From positions 23,291,774 through 23,355,773 of the forward strand of contig CM060850.1 of the NCBI GenBank assembly GCA_030737835.1: a DNA stretch of 64,000 bases. Reading direction: 5' to 3'. The translations under genes were made by a program, and so were the position numbers. The notes below the pieces were generated by a model, which was given only the letters and a program-made list of their open reading frames with translations, was not told the DNA's origin and made no database searches. Positions 1-11,232 of the stretch are shown here, in pieces. Position 1 is the first letter of the stretch; each line of letters starts with the position of its first letter. Origin of the DNA: Acorus gramineus (Eukaryota > Streptophyta > Magnoliopsida > Acorales > Acoraceae).

Positions 1-1205
1 GTCCATCAAGAAAAATAAAAGGGCAAATGGGCAATTTGAAAGATAATTCAAGTCCAGAAATCCCATTTCTCTAAGTACTTGCTCATGGATCCTACAAAGA
101 AAAAGGGTGAGAGTTAGGATTTGATGTTAAAAGGGCTTATAAATTAAGTTATGAAAATGTGAGAGACTTACTAATAAAAATATCATGTTTATAATTTAGA
201 GGAACTCAAATGTTATTGGGTGGGTCTAATTGCACTATTATTTTTATCTCGCACACCTTATCTTTCTACACCTCACCAAAATAAGTTTGGTGTTTAAAAC
301 ACTCCAAGTGTAAGATCCATTTATGCAAGAGTAGGATGAGGAGGAGGAGGAGGGTGGGGCGGGGCTTGGTGGGGAAGCGCCTCCGAGAAGATACATCGGC
401 AATCCTCAACATCCGCGAAGGTCCGAGAAAGCAGAGAAACGGTGTTCTATACATAGACACTATAAGTGTCGGTGGTAGACGTCTCCTATGTTGATCCGAG
501 AAGGTGAAGCAAAACTTTTACTTAAACATTGATAAATTCCTATAGCCGTTTAAACATTGATTAACACTATCATAGCACTGTTTAGGGTTACATAAGATTA
601 GAATATCAACAAGCCTTACAAAAATAAAAATAGGTGGCTTCAAAGACTTCAAAAACAAATACACGAAGAGACAACTTCATTAAGCTTAGCACGTATAGAG
701 GTTACAAAAATATTTAATCGATCTCAACAACATAAACCTAACTAGTTGGGTTGCATGTCTACTCTTTTTAAAATTATTGGTCAATATTCTGTTTTATCGA
801 TATCATATTTATCGAAGAATTCAAATATGATAGATATTCTACGTGTTTAACTTCTTTTAGAGTCTACGAATTGATAATCTGTTCTTATCGACAGCCTATT
901 TGTTTAAACTTTTCATATTTGTCGACAATCTTGGTATTTACGTCACTAGTCAATAAGAGGAGTGCATAATATCTTAGTATAAATGGATCTTTTTATTATA
1001 ATCCGATTAACTAGGGCGTGCACGGTAAAATGAGAGGTTCAATTAGACGGATCGAATAATATTTTCATTCCGGGTCGGATCCGGTTATAGTACGGCTTGG
1101 CCCGTTTATTCAGATCGACGTGTTGGACAGTTGGCGGGTGCACTGAACGAACGGCTGCTGTTTGGCACACGTAAAAGCGATTATCGCATAAATAAAGCAA
1201 CCAAG
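1..1205. other. AT-rich 5' flank of the RRM gene, no gene seen
   Basis: I see no coding exon, RNA gene or recognisable transposon in the first 1.1 kb. Open frames here are short and have no family signature. The last 200 bases must hold the promoter of the RRM gene starting at 1293. A TATA-like AT stretch lies near 1185-1195, but I cannot fix a transcription start. Confidence 0.5.
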
Positions 1206-1292
1206 CAGAGAGAGAGAAAGAGAGAGACATCACGCATTTTTAGGGTTCTTGCGGTCACACTGGAATCTTTCGCTCGTTCTCGTGATTCGGCG
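1206..1292 (+). promoter_or_regulatory. GA-rich 5' leader of the RRM gene
   Basis: A GA-dinucleotide-rich tract at about 1206-1230 lies just upstream of the ATG at 1293. Such purine repeats are common in plant 5' leaders and bind BBR/BPC-type factors in other genes. That role here is inference only. Confidence 0.3.
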
Positions 1293-4200
1293 ATGGCGGA
1301 CCCCTATTGGAGATACACAGAAGGGCGTCAGTCGGCGGTGGCCCCTCCGCCTACTCACTCGATGATGCCTCTCCCGCCGCAGGCCTCACTTCCCATGAAG
1401 CGCTCGCGCCCCGACTACCCCGGTGAGTTAGGATTAGGGTTCCTTGTGGGTCTCCGAACGGGGATCTGGAAGGGTTTGATTGGTTCCATGTATCCTGGCT
1501 TCTTTCAGATGGATATGTTTACATGTGGTCTCGTTTGGATCTATTGTTTTCTTGGAAATCATAATCACTCTCTATGTCCATTTTTAGATCATAATAGATT
1601 GTGTTGAACTCGGTTTGGAAGAAATATATCCTTATTGATCCTCTTAGTTAATTCAATTTTTCGACTTATTGTTTAGGTTAAATCAAACAAGGGTTCTAAT
1701 TGAGCTGAATAATGAAATTAAGAAGAAAAAAATTTGATAAGGGATGTCTATTAATTCAATTGCTACCATGCTTGTGATTTTCCTTCTTTATAGAATTTTT
1801 TGGTCATATTTCAGTTTTTGTCTTTTTTAGTTGATACATTCTCTGATTAAAATGTTTGTAGATTGGGAATCTATCCTTTTGGCTTTTATTAGTTAACTAA
1901 TGCCTTCTTTTATAAGTAAGCCGTGGGATTTGAACCCAGGACTTATAGGTTGCAGATTTTGTTGCCAATCATTGATTTATGGGTCAAACCATGGTTAATT
2001 AACTCATTGTTACCTAATGTACTGTATTACTGATAATTCAGACATTAAACACATTCTTTTAAACAAAAGAACAATTCTTGTATAATTGTGAATTAATCAA
2101 TAATTCACTATTCATTCATTAAATAACAATCTATGATTAAGTGTTTTATTCATGTACTAAAGATACAATAAACTCACAATCAATTATGTTAGGGAGACTG
2201 TAGATTTTGGATATCATAATGAATTTTTCTTGTCATTTCTCTGGAATTGCACCCAAAATCAATTAATAAAATTTGGTGGCAGAATCCCTATTGTTTCACT
2301 CAAAGAAACAAAATTTTCTTTTTCATTGTTTTTTTTTTTTTTTTTTTTTTTTTTTGGTTTTCGTTTTTCTGGAACGTCACCCAAATTTTACCGAAGCCGT
2401 TCCCAAATTATTCCTGAATTCTGAAATTGTGACAAAGAACCAACAATCTTTTTTAGAAACCAACTTTCCAGAATGGGTGGGAATGATCAGGTTTAGGATT
2501 GTTCAAAGATGGTATATATATGGATAATAAAAGGTTGTCCTGGTGGTATTATGTGCACTCGAGGTAAGTTTGTTGAATGTTATTCTAGTGAAATCTTATT
2601 TCTTCTTGTTGGATGTTTAGGAAACAAATTGCAGCTCTGAATTTGATTATGTCCTGATAGATTTTTTTTCCTTAGCTTATCTTGATATATATCATCCTTT
2701 TTTTTTTTGAAGATAATGGCAGACATCCAGCCATAATTAATATTAAGGAATGCCCAAATTAGAGAAATACAAAAAAGAAAGCCACTAGAAAACATGGCCT
2801 ACTCTACATCCCTTAGGGAAGATATCAAGTAGAAGAGATTCTCCAACAAGATAAACCATACAAAGGACTACTCCTCCACACGAATAAGGCCCCCCTTGGA
2901 AAGACATTCTCCTCGCGCCCGCACAACAGACACCCCAATCCTTGAGTTTTTGCATGACCATCTCCCAGATATACTCCTCATATGCGCGGGTGCCTCTAAA
3001 AAAGGAGTTGATTACGGGAAATCCATAGAGCCCAAATAACCGCCGGAATAAGCATCTGTGACACTTTGGCCTTCACGCTTATATCTCCCATAGATCTGAG
3101 CCGCCTTTCCGCTTTCCATAACTCCTCGAGCGAGTTACTTCCGTCTACAAGAGATGAGCATCCCGATAGCCTCCGCCGGATATGCTTGGCCATCGGACAC
3201 TCCAAAAAAATATGAGACGTATTTTTCGCACCTTCCCTACAAGTAAGACAAGTCGTGTCCTCTCTTGGAGCCCATCTAGCTCTGTATACCTTTGTAAGAA
3301 GCTTCTCCTGAAACATCTACAACATTAGAAACTTCACCTTATGGGATTTTTGGTCTCCAAATTTCTGTGTACTTCCTACCTGTGCTCTCGGTGTCTGGTC
3401 AATCACGTCTCCGCCATTCATAGCAAAGATGTACCGAGAAGTCCTTCCTCTCGGATTAGGACACCAGCAAGCGCTGTCGTCCTCCATGGTCCGCGGCCCC
3501 CCCCCCCCCCCCCTTTCAAGAAGCTCCTGAAGAAGCCTCAGTAGTCCCCCCGGCGTCTTGATCATTGGGTATGTCCAGTAGGCCCATGCTCCAACCTCCT
3601 ACCAGCTCGCCCCTCCTGTAGAACTGATCAACAATACCTGTTTTATTTGTTGCTAGCCTGAAGAGACCAGGATACATCTCCAGAAGCGGGAGATCTCTTA
3701 GCCAATTGTCATACCAAGGTAGGGTGGTCTGTCCGTCCCCAACTTTCCATCGAATGGCTTTCATGAACCCCGAAGTGGAGTTCAAAATTCCCGCCCAGAT
3801 TTGTGAAGGTCGAAGAGCACTTCTTGGAACACTGACGATCTGGTGAGCCGAGAATCGGTATATTTAGAATTCAGCCTTTTTCTAATGACTTTGAAGAATA
3901 TGAGTTATGGTCGTTACTTCTACCACTATAAAAATGGATATAGTTCAAGACATAATGGAATCCACACCTCGGTGTGAGTTGACTACTGTGAACCCAAATA
4001 TTTAATCAAAATCTTGGCAATTTTTGTTGTGATTGTTGGCTTTATATGGGATTTTTAAAGATTTTCATTCTATTCACTCAAACAATTAGCTGGGGGGGGG
4101 GGGGGGGTTGGGGGTTGTAAAAGGCTGGATAGCAGGGGGGATAACAGGAAAGCAGCAAAGATTAGACTCTCATTTATCCTGGCGGGGGCTTGGGCTATTT

Positions 4201-4602
4201 GGAGGCAACGTGATTGCTTCTATCTTTACTAGATTGAGGGTGTAAGTTGAGAATATTGGGATTAAACGAAACGCTGTATAAAGTAGTGGGGCTGGTTTAT
4301 AGCGTGTGCAAAAGCTGTGGACTTCAGAGGAAGTCATCTTGGCATTGAGGATTAGGACTGATGTATGTTGTTATGGTGAGTTAGGGAGGTCGGCTCCTAT
4401 AGAAATCTCGTCTTCGAGGAATGTATTCCTGATTCCCATTTCGTTTTGTTTGGGTCTTGTGCCATGGTTTGTGGTAGGCTGTACACTCTTATCTATTTTC
4501 TTCCCCCCATCCTCTGTTGAAAACCGGATTTTGTATTTCGATTTTATATCAATGAATATTCAAGGTAGTGGGGTCTATCTATCCCCTCCTTCTCCCTCCC
4601 TC

Positions 4603-4633
<31 letters not shown>

Positions 4634-6836
4634 AAGAAAAGAAAAGAAAAGAATTAGTATATAATAATAAGTTTTTGAAAAAAAAATTAGTTGAAGATTC
4701 ATGTCTGGGATATGAATTGGTCAATCTTTCATTTATCAGGATTTAAAAAGAAATCCAAAATTTCTCTTGAGTTTTAATTTACTTTGTAAAGATTTGATTG
4801 ACTAATTTCGATTGTTAACTTAGATGAGGTTCATTATACGTCGGTCTGCCAGATGGTTAATTGGATTAACTAGTATATCATATCAATGTCACATCAACAT
4901 GTTCTGATTTCTGATTGCTGGGAGGGATTGGACTCATGAATGTTGTTATGCCACGAGTTCTACAAATTCTCATTATGAGGTTTACCATTTAAGAAATACC
5001 ATTGGAAGTATTGAGATTTATCAGCATATATCAATCCTCTCCTCTCCTTGCCTTGTGAGCATGGTTTATATTTACTTTGTAGATATGGCGGGAGGTCCGG
5101 AAATGTCGGGATATTACCATCGTGATGAGCAGAGTGGTCCACCTCGTGTGATTAGAGAGAGCGATTCTATTGGAGCGTCATATGATCGTTACCTTCGCAG
5201 CGGGGTAGTGCTCATGATGAGTTTTGCATCCTGTTATGAATCATTTGCTGTGCCTGTTCCTTGTAATGCTGACATGCTGTGAGATTTTTTCCAGCAAATC
5301 TCTGTTGGTGGAGAAACTGGTAGGCCTGTTACTGGTGGAAGGAGTGCTCCTGTTGATGATCCGCGAATGATGGGTGTTGGAAGCATGGATGGCCGGAACA
5401 TGGGGTTTGGTGGTGGGCGATCTGAGATGTCTCTTCCTCCAGATGCATCAAATACTCTATTTGTGGAGGGCCTTCCTTCTAACTGCACTCGCAGGGAAGT
5501 TTCCCGTATCCTTGGATGTTCATTGTCCTTTTTTCCTTTTCTTTTTCAGAATTATTGCTAAAGGAATTCATACAATGATGGTGTTTCATTCCTGCCTTTT
5601 TTTTGCCATCATTTCTTAACTTGCTTTGCAGATATTTTCCGTCCTTTTGTAGGTTTTCGGGAAGTGAGACTGGTTAGCAAAGAAAGTAGACATGTGAGTT
5701 TAATAATCTATCATATGTTGATTATCTATTAAGTAATTGGTTGATTACATTTTTATTGTACTTTGATCTCAATTCTTGCAGTCTGGAGGAGAACCTCTTA
5801 TTTTGTGCTTTGTCGATTTTGGCACTCCTGGCCAGGCGACAGTCGCTTTGGATGCTTTGCAAGGTGAAAATGCCATGCTTGTCTCCTATTCTTTCAGACA
5901 AAAAAACTGTTGCCTCTTATGTACATGCATTGTTTATTGGCTGCTAAGTACTATCATTTCTTCTCATAGCAGAAGTAGCAATAATTGTTCTTATGTTTTT
6001 ATCTTACTTGAAAATTGGATGACCATCTTCTTTGTCAGTAGGTTATTTGTTCCACATCAAGTAGATCAAAATCAAAATATTCGTGTATTAGTTTTTTCTT
6101 GTATTTTAATGGTATGAAATTAGCTGGAGTATCTTTCTTGATAACCCGTATGTTAAACTCAGAGAGTTTTAGCATCATAATAGGGTGCTTGATTGCATGC
6201 CATCATGTAGGTGTAGTTAAATATTGATCCCTGGAAATTGCAGTGTATCTGATGGAGGTTACAAAAATTTCTTCATCAGTGATAAATTAATGCAACTTTG
6301 AATAAGATGTTACAAAAAATTCTCTGGCCTTAAGTGGCTTCAGGAAAACTAATTTCCCCCCATTCTAACTAAACATATGTTCGTTGCCATTCCCTTCCAT
6401 CGTTTGCCATTTTATTGCCTTTTCATCAAAGAACTTTGATTAACCGCATTCCGCCATGAATGGATGAAGCAGTTTTACAGGTATGGTTGAAAATTAAATA
6501 ACTTGTTCATAAGAGAAGAGGGTTGTATCAGCATGGCATACTGGACCACTGGCTCAGTTTTTTTTATTGAGCTGTAGTTGAGCTATTTACTTTTTGCGTG
6601 TATTTTTGCCATTTGCATCCCCAAGCGACGTTGTAGCATTGCGTATCATTCCTTGCATGTTGCGTAGATGCTGTTGTGCACCGTAGTTCGCGTGGTCTCG
6701 TACACGTAAAACGATACGATTCGATTTTGCAGGTTATAAGTTTGATGAACACGATCGAGACTCGGCCTCACTGAGGCTTCAATACGCTCGCTTTCCTGGT
6801 CCGAGGTCAGCCGGTGGACCTCGTGGTAGGCGTTGA
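1293..6836 (+). CDS. RRM protein of the plant nuclear speckle RNA-binding (NSR / MtRBP1-like) family
   Basis: Six exons join in frame: 1293-1422, 5083-5204, 5295-5505, 5632-5693, 5782-5863 and 6733-6836, all with GT-AG introns, giving 236 aa. The N-terminus is low-complexity and Pro/Gly/Met-rich (starts MADPYWRY). A single RRM lies at about residues 137-223, with RNP2-like LFVEGL (139-144) and RNP1-like LILCFVDF (181-188). A short RG-rich tail ends PRGRR. This domain order and the wording around the RRM match the nuclear speckle RNA-binding proteins of Arabidopsis and Medicago RBP1, which bind alternatively spliced and long non-coding RNAs. The ATG at 1293 was chosen because the family starts MADxYWRY; a longer frame upstream lacks support. 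Intron 1 is 3,660 bp and contains two LINE relics, so correct splicing has to skip a lot of foreign DNA. No stop or frameshift is seen in the exons. Function is inferred from the family. Confidence 0.9.
2329..2355. repeat. poly-T run of 27 in intron 1
   Basis: An unbroken T run inside intron 1 of the RRM gene. It could be the complement of a retroelement A-tail, but no recognisable element lies beside it. Confidence 0.8.
2697..3860 (-). mobile_element. LINE (L1-type) 3' relic, antisense in intron 1
   Basis: On the minus strand, frames at 3785-3516, 3565-3317 and 3316-2996 read successively through the C-terminal end of a plant LINE ORF2. First comes the segment RWKVGDGQTTLPWYDNWL, typical of the region after the reverse transcriptase. 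Then comes a zf-RVT zinc finger with CLTCREGAKNTSHIFLECP (two Cys, then His and Cys) and a final IWALWISRNQ. Frame breaks occur at the C17 run (3497-3513) and near 3316. The minus-strand 3' end falls at a T-run at about 2697-2709, the complement of the A-tail. Reverse transcriptase and endonuclease are missing, so this is a 5'-truncated dead copy. The right boundary near 3860 is approximate, and no target duplication was found. Confidence 0.8.
3497..3513. repeat. poly-C run of 17
   Basis: Homopolymer C tract inside the antisense LINE relic. It coincides with a change of reading frame in that relic. Confidence 0.9.
4092..4651 (+). mobile_element. LINE 3' relic, sense, in intron 1
   Basis: A plus-strand frame at about 4156-4220 reads IRLSFILAGAWAIWRQRD, the last part of the zf-RVT region of plant LINEs (usually W-x-IW-x-x-RN). 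About 400 bp of non-coding tail follow and end in an A-rich stretch at 4624-4651. A G16 run (4092-4107) lies at the left edge and a C22 run (4602-4623) precedes the A-rich tail. The element is heavily truncated and its left edge is uncertain. Confidence 0.55.
4602..4634. repeat. poly-C run of 22 followed by poly-A
   Basis: C22 at 4602-4623 abuts an A-run, inside the sense LINE relic of intron 1. It is the longest C tract in the window. Confidence 0.9.
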
Positions 6837-8146
6837 AATTGAGGGTGTTTATCCGGCGATGGTGCGAATTCCGTTTGCGACCTAAATCTTTTTATTTGCT
6901 TTACCCTTACGCATTACCTTCTGAACGGCGTGAGTGCGTTACGTATAATGATTTGTGCTGAAGTTATGGTCAAACACGTTTTTGTAGGGTTGATTTGAGA
7001 AGGGAGAGGTCGGGACGAATTCGTGCACTTTCCGTTGTCTTTTTTTTTTTCTTTCTCTGGCATGTTACTGTGGACCGTTATTTATGGTGGTGGTTTGTTT
7101 GCCTACCATGTCATATGGGGAGCTTGTCTCTTTAGACTGCTAATATTTAGTCGTCTACATCTTACACTTTTTAAGACACAAGGGGATTTCTGTGGTTATG
7201 TTTGATTGCCTGAACATATTCTGCAATGTCAGTATTTGTGACAAGATGGTTGTGTTGAATCTTTACACCTGCTTTCTGCTTTCAGACCCTAGTATTAGCA
7301 ATTCAATGTGAACTTGCAGTGATTCATAATACACATCCCCCTGACGGTTTGACTTAGTGTATAATTACATAAGAAATGCACAACTGACTCCTCTGGAGGT
7401 GTCTGCTGCTTATATAGAACATTTCGCCCGGAGAGGCAGTTCGATGTGTGCCTTATGCTTTAGGGATTTTGGTGTGGGTTTTTTTTCCCCTTGAATGATT
7501 TGATAGCCAAGACGAGTTGATACAGAACTAAGAGCCAGGTACATTTTTCTTAGAGACCGCATGTGAGATGGTGTATGTTTATCACCTGGATTATGTTTTC
7601 TGATTGCATTTGAAGACCAGTAAATTCATGAGCATATATTATAGTTCAGAATGACACCTGTGTGGCGGTTTAGGTACAGGTTTTGGTTTGTGGTACCTTT
7701 TTTTTTTCTTCTTTAGATTTGAAATAGTGTGTTTGGATTGTACTTTCTATCTAAGTTGTATTTTATGGTGGGGTGCCTATTTAACTTTTAAGTGAAGCTT
7801 GGTGTGTGTATGCAAGTGCGCGTTTGTCCATCTCATCAACGCTTGTGTTTAGTTTAAACTTTATTGAAGATGTTGGACTGCTGTCTGCCTATGCCCAGAT
7901 TGTTTGTCACATAAATTAGAGAGTTCTGTTATTTGGCCATCTTAGCAAGACCATTTTCAAAATGAGCAGTTTTGGCCCTTTTAGATTTAATGCGAACCTC
8001 TGAATTCGATGGCATATTTGGATGGTACATTTGCCTTGATTGCAGTCGTGGTGGTTTTATTTTCCGATTACTCTGTTGGTGGGTTGTTCATGAGGTTTAT
8101 TAAAATATCAAATTATTTGGTGGGATATAAGGATTTGGGTAATCGG
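6837..8146. other. 3' UTR and spacer after the RRM gene
   Basis: This stretch is T-rich with no supported coding frame. The first few hundred bases are presumably 3' UTR of the RRM gene. No transposon or RNA gene was recognised. Confidence 0.5.
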
Positions 8147-8641
8147 GGTGTAATTTGGTTGGTTTGATTCGGTTTTTTGTAAACTCATATTAAATCAAAC
8201 TATATGTAAAAAAAAACTGAATCCAAAATTTAAAACCAAACTGACTTGTCAAAGATAAACATGTATGCATCTTTTTTTTTTGTTCTACCAATTTTGGTTG
8301 GTTAGAGTTTTTTTTAAGGTAGGTCACTACTTTATATAAATATTAATAGATGTGATGGTATAAATTTGTATTTATTTTCTATGAATATTAATAGTATAAC
8401 AATAATATAGTTTTTATTATAAAAAGAATGATCTAAATCATATTGAATATGAATTAATTATGTGTTTAAAATTTAATTTGGTCCGGTTCGATTAACTTGG
8501 GTTTTTTTGAAGTAAAGTTAAACTCAAATCAAAGTGGATTGATTTATTAATTTTTTAATTTATACTCAAATTAAACAAAAAATCTATTGATCTAAACGTA
8601 AAAAAGTCGATTTGGATTGGTAAATCGACTAAAGTTGCACC
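8147..8641. mobile_element. MITE with GGTGCAA-type inverted ends, copy 1
   Basis: The left end starts GGTGTAATTTGGTTGG and the right end finishes AAAGTTGCACC. They form an imperfect inverted pair around about 495 bp of AT-rich non-coding DNA. The same family recurs at 33903-34434, and its right half recurs at 14601-14856. The superfamily is not certain; flanking duplications of about 9-11 bp at the 33.9-kb copy point towards Mutator-like. Confidence 0.6.
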
Positions 8642-9805
8642 AAGGTTTGTTTATTTTATTTTTTTATTATAAAAAAGGATTCATTGGGATTAAAGGGGTT
8701 TGATAATTAGATTATTTTATTTTATTTTATTGTTTGTGGCTTTTTTTAGGGGTTCCTTGATATATTATCACATTATTTATTAATTTTATATTCACACATC
8801 GTATGTGTGGGTGAAGATAAAGATTAGCTAAATAGGCTATCTAAGATAGCATGCTTGCATTTGGGTTCATATTTGAGAGGAAAAAGATACATACAGTCCC
8901 AATTGTAGTTTTTTTTTTTTTTTTTAAATCATATACTTACCCTTTGAAGTATATGCTGTTATATGAAATGAAGTATATACTGAGATACATTAGTGTATAT
9001 TTTTTCATAGTGAAAAAATGAAAAAACAAATTGGGTCATATACTATGATAGAGTAGTATATACTACGTTATCATATCAGAGCCTGTCAATCGAACGGATA
9101 CGGATTGGATATACTAATATCCATATCCTAACTTTCGGATTCGGATACGGATATTAATTTTCGGATTCGGATCCTTTTGGATACGAATCGGATACAAATA
9201 TTTTTTGGATAATTGACATGTTTGAATATTAACATTAATTTAGATAATCAAGTGATATTTTAGACATATATTAAAATTAAAATTGAGATTTTAAGGCTTA
9301 CTATCTCTTTCAAATATCATACATTGAAAATTTAATAGAATAATAACATATTATAATATATTATCATTGTGATTAATCATACAAGATAACAATATGGGTA
9401 ATATATAATACAAATACATATATTTTTATAATATATGTCGGATACGGATATTTTTCGGATCGGATAGACTGATATCCATATCTGAACTCTGGATCTTCGA
9501 ATATTGGATATTTCTGATTTTTCGGATACAAATTCAGATCGGATTCAAATTTTTTTTGGATAATTGACAAACTTAATCATAGGGTAGGGGGGGGGGCGCT
9601 GTAAAACAGGCTGTAAAAACGATTGCGTGTATCAATGCTCTTTTTCAAAAACATTGTTTCTACATCTTTTTAAATAGTGAAAAAAATAACCATGTGAATG
9701 TAGGAAACGCAAAAGAATACCTCATTTAAGAAAAATCGTTTTGATCCGCAATGGTCATTGGAACAACATAATCCGCCCAAACTCATATATAAATGGTGCC
9801 CAAGA
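8401..9805 (+). repeat. Long direct repeat, copy 1 (interrupted)
   Basis: This copy aligns over its whole length with 14601-15534, with many small differences and one large one: a 498-bp MITE at 9076-9573 is absent from copy 2. It includes the right half of the GGTGCAA MITE, then AT-rich DNA containing a conserved stretch near 9700 (gaatgtaggaaacgcaaaag). The two copies are 6.2 kb apart in the same orientation. They have no clear TG/CA ends or primer site, so I call a segmental duplication or dispersed repeat rather than LTRs. Confidence 0.8.
9076..9573. mobile_element. hAT-type MITE (498 bp) with empty site in the sister repeat
   Basis: The element lies between near-identical 8-bp flanks, ttatcata (9068-9075) and taatcata (9574-9581). 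The ends are imperfect inverted repeats sharing TGTCAAT. The interior repeats short cggatacggatat-like units. The matching site in the sister repeat at about 15312-15320 has a single tatcata and no insertion. An 8-bp duplication fits the hAT superfamily. No transposase is present. Confidence 0.75.
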
Positions 9806-11083
9806 CTATATATATATATATATATAATTGAAATAGGATTTTCCAATACTAATTGTGGCTTTCAAAGGACAAGATCTTTTAGAACTACTCTGGTAAGCAG
9901 AAGGGAAAACTTGATTCTCAGAAGACGCTCTATTTCTGAGAGAGATAGCCAGTATTTGACAACCCATGACTTCTACTTTAGCCAGCCTATAGGGGTTGCA
10001 TCAGCAGTTTATGAAGCTGAAACTCAAAATGAAATTCCTTCTGAATATGATCCCGCTGAGTCGGACATGCTTACTATAAGTGAGAATGATGACTATGAAA
10101 TAGATAAAGAAATTATAAAAAATGATTTTTATTCATCAAAAAATAATGAGAAAAGAAAATGGTTTTTCAACACTATACCCAAAGAAGAACAAGGCCCGAT
10201 TAGAGAACAGTGGTATGATCATATGAGATTTGAACGAAACACTGTATATTTCTTTGATTGGTTTGAACATACTTATATTCCGATGTTACAAAACATGCTC
10301 GTTGATCTTCCCAAAGAAGACCATGCTATGGTCCTTGAAAAAATTGATAAATATACCACTAAATGGAGGAAGTATAACAATGAAGAGGTGGAATCTATCC
10401 ATCCACCGTTTGAAAAGATTAAAGTTACAAAATCTGACATTATAGCTAGCCCTCTTAAGACTACTACTGGGATAGACCCTGGTAGTCCCTTCAAGGCAGA
10501 ATATTTTATTCAGGTCATGGAACAAAATAATTTTACTAATGTTGCTTTAAGATCTATAAGTAGCCAAACTGAAAGAATAGAGAAAGCCCTCGCTGAAAAC
10601 TGTATCCTTTACAATATTCATACCGAAGGTCTGCAGAATCTAAAGACCTCGGCTACTTCATCCAAAAATATAGTAAAAAAGACTGAAAAACCAATATTCA
10701 TTCCTCAACAAAATCTTGAAAAAGGGATCAAGTTCAAAGATACACATTCTGAAGAATTGCTGTTTAAATTATCTGAGAGATTGGGTAAATTATCCATTAA
10801 TAACCTCAATGATGAGTCCTCTTGTGAAGAAGACTCCCAAGAAGACAGTGAGAATGGAAGCATGTCTGAAAACTCTCCTGATCATTCTGATATTGAAATC
10901 AATAAGCTCGGGACTATAACTCAGACCTCGAGAACAAAAAACTTCTATAGGAGACCAACCCCAGTTGATGTTCAAATAGAAGAAAATAATGATATTACTC
11001 TTACAACCTCCTATGATGGAAAATCTCTCGTTGAATGCAAGCCTTATATATATATATATATATATATATATGGAACCGATTAG
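9758..11083 (+). CDS. Endogenous pararetrovirus (Caulimoviridae)-like ORF fragment between TA repeats
   Basis: A 441-codon frame is open from 9758. Residues 1-23 or so come from the host repeat and a TA tract. The virus-like part runs from about 9827 to 11044. It is acidic, rich in Ser/Asn/Glu, with the block KRKWFFNTIP, then YFFDWFEHTYIP and SIHPPFEK, and a Glu/Asp-rich stretch near residues 360-390. I recognise these from the region between movement protein and coat protein in polyproteins of endogenous caulimovirids annotated in plant genomes. There is no protease, reverse transcriptase or RNase H here, so it is only a fragment. Both borders are TA dinucleotide runs (9806-9826 and 11044-11071), the type of site where endogenous florendoviruses are known to sit. 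The fragment has no internal stop, which is unusual for such relics. Family assignment is from memory of motifs; a gag-like retroelement protein is the alternative. Confidence 0.5.
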   Translation: MEQHNPPKLIYKWCPRLYIYIYIIEIGFSNTNCGFQRTRSFRTTLVSRRENLILRRRSISERDSQYLTTHDFYFSQPIGVASAVYEAETQNEIPSEYDPAESDMLTISENDDYEIDKEIIKNDFYSSKNNEKRKWFFNTIPKEEQGPIREQWYDHMRFERNTVYFFDWFEHTYIPMLQNMLVDLPKEDHAMVLEKIDKYTTKWRKYNNEEVESIHPPFEKIKVTKSDIIASPLKTTTGIDPGSPFKAEYFIQVMEQNNFTNVALRSISSQTERIEKALAENCILYNIHTEGLQNLKTSATSSKNIVKKTEKPIFIPQQNLEKGIKFKDTHSEELLFKLSERLGKLSINNLNDESSCEEDSQEDSENGSMSENSPDHSDIEINKLGTITQTSRTKNFYRRPTPVDVQIEENNDITLTTSYDGKSLVECKPYIYIYIYIYGTD

Positions 11084-11224
11084 GTGTGACGGTGAGGCCC
11101 TCGTGCGGCAGTCAATATTGACCGTTGGATCCGTGTGGAACAGATCTGACCGTCGGATTCGTTTTCATCAAAAAAAAAAAAAAAGAAGATAAAGAAGCTG
11201 TTGATCAAGGTTACCAAGTCACCC

Positions 11225-11232
11225 TTTATAAG
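11225..11232 (+). promoter_or_regulatory. Possible TATA box of the FAR1-like gene
   Basis: TTTATAAG is followed by a CT-rich leader (about 11250-11270). A GC-rich leader segment at about 11320-11440 then ends in a possible splice donor (ccgccg|gtattt). The acceptor would be ttttttccag at about 12154-12163, placing a leader intron before the ATG at 12169. Confidence 0.35.
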
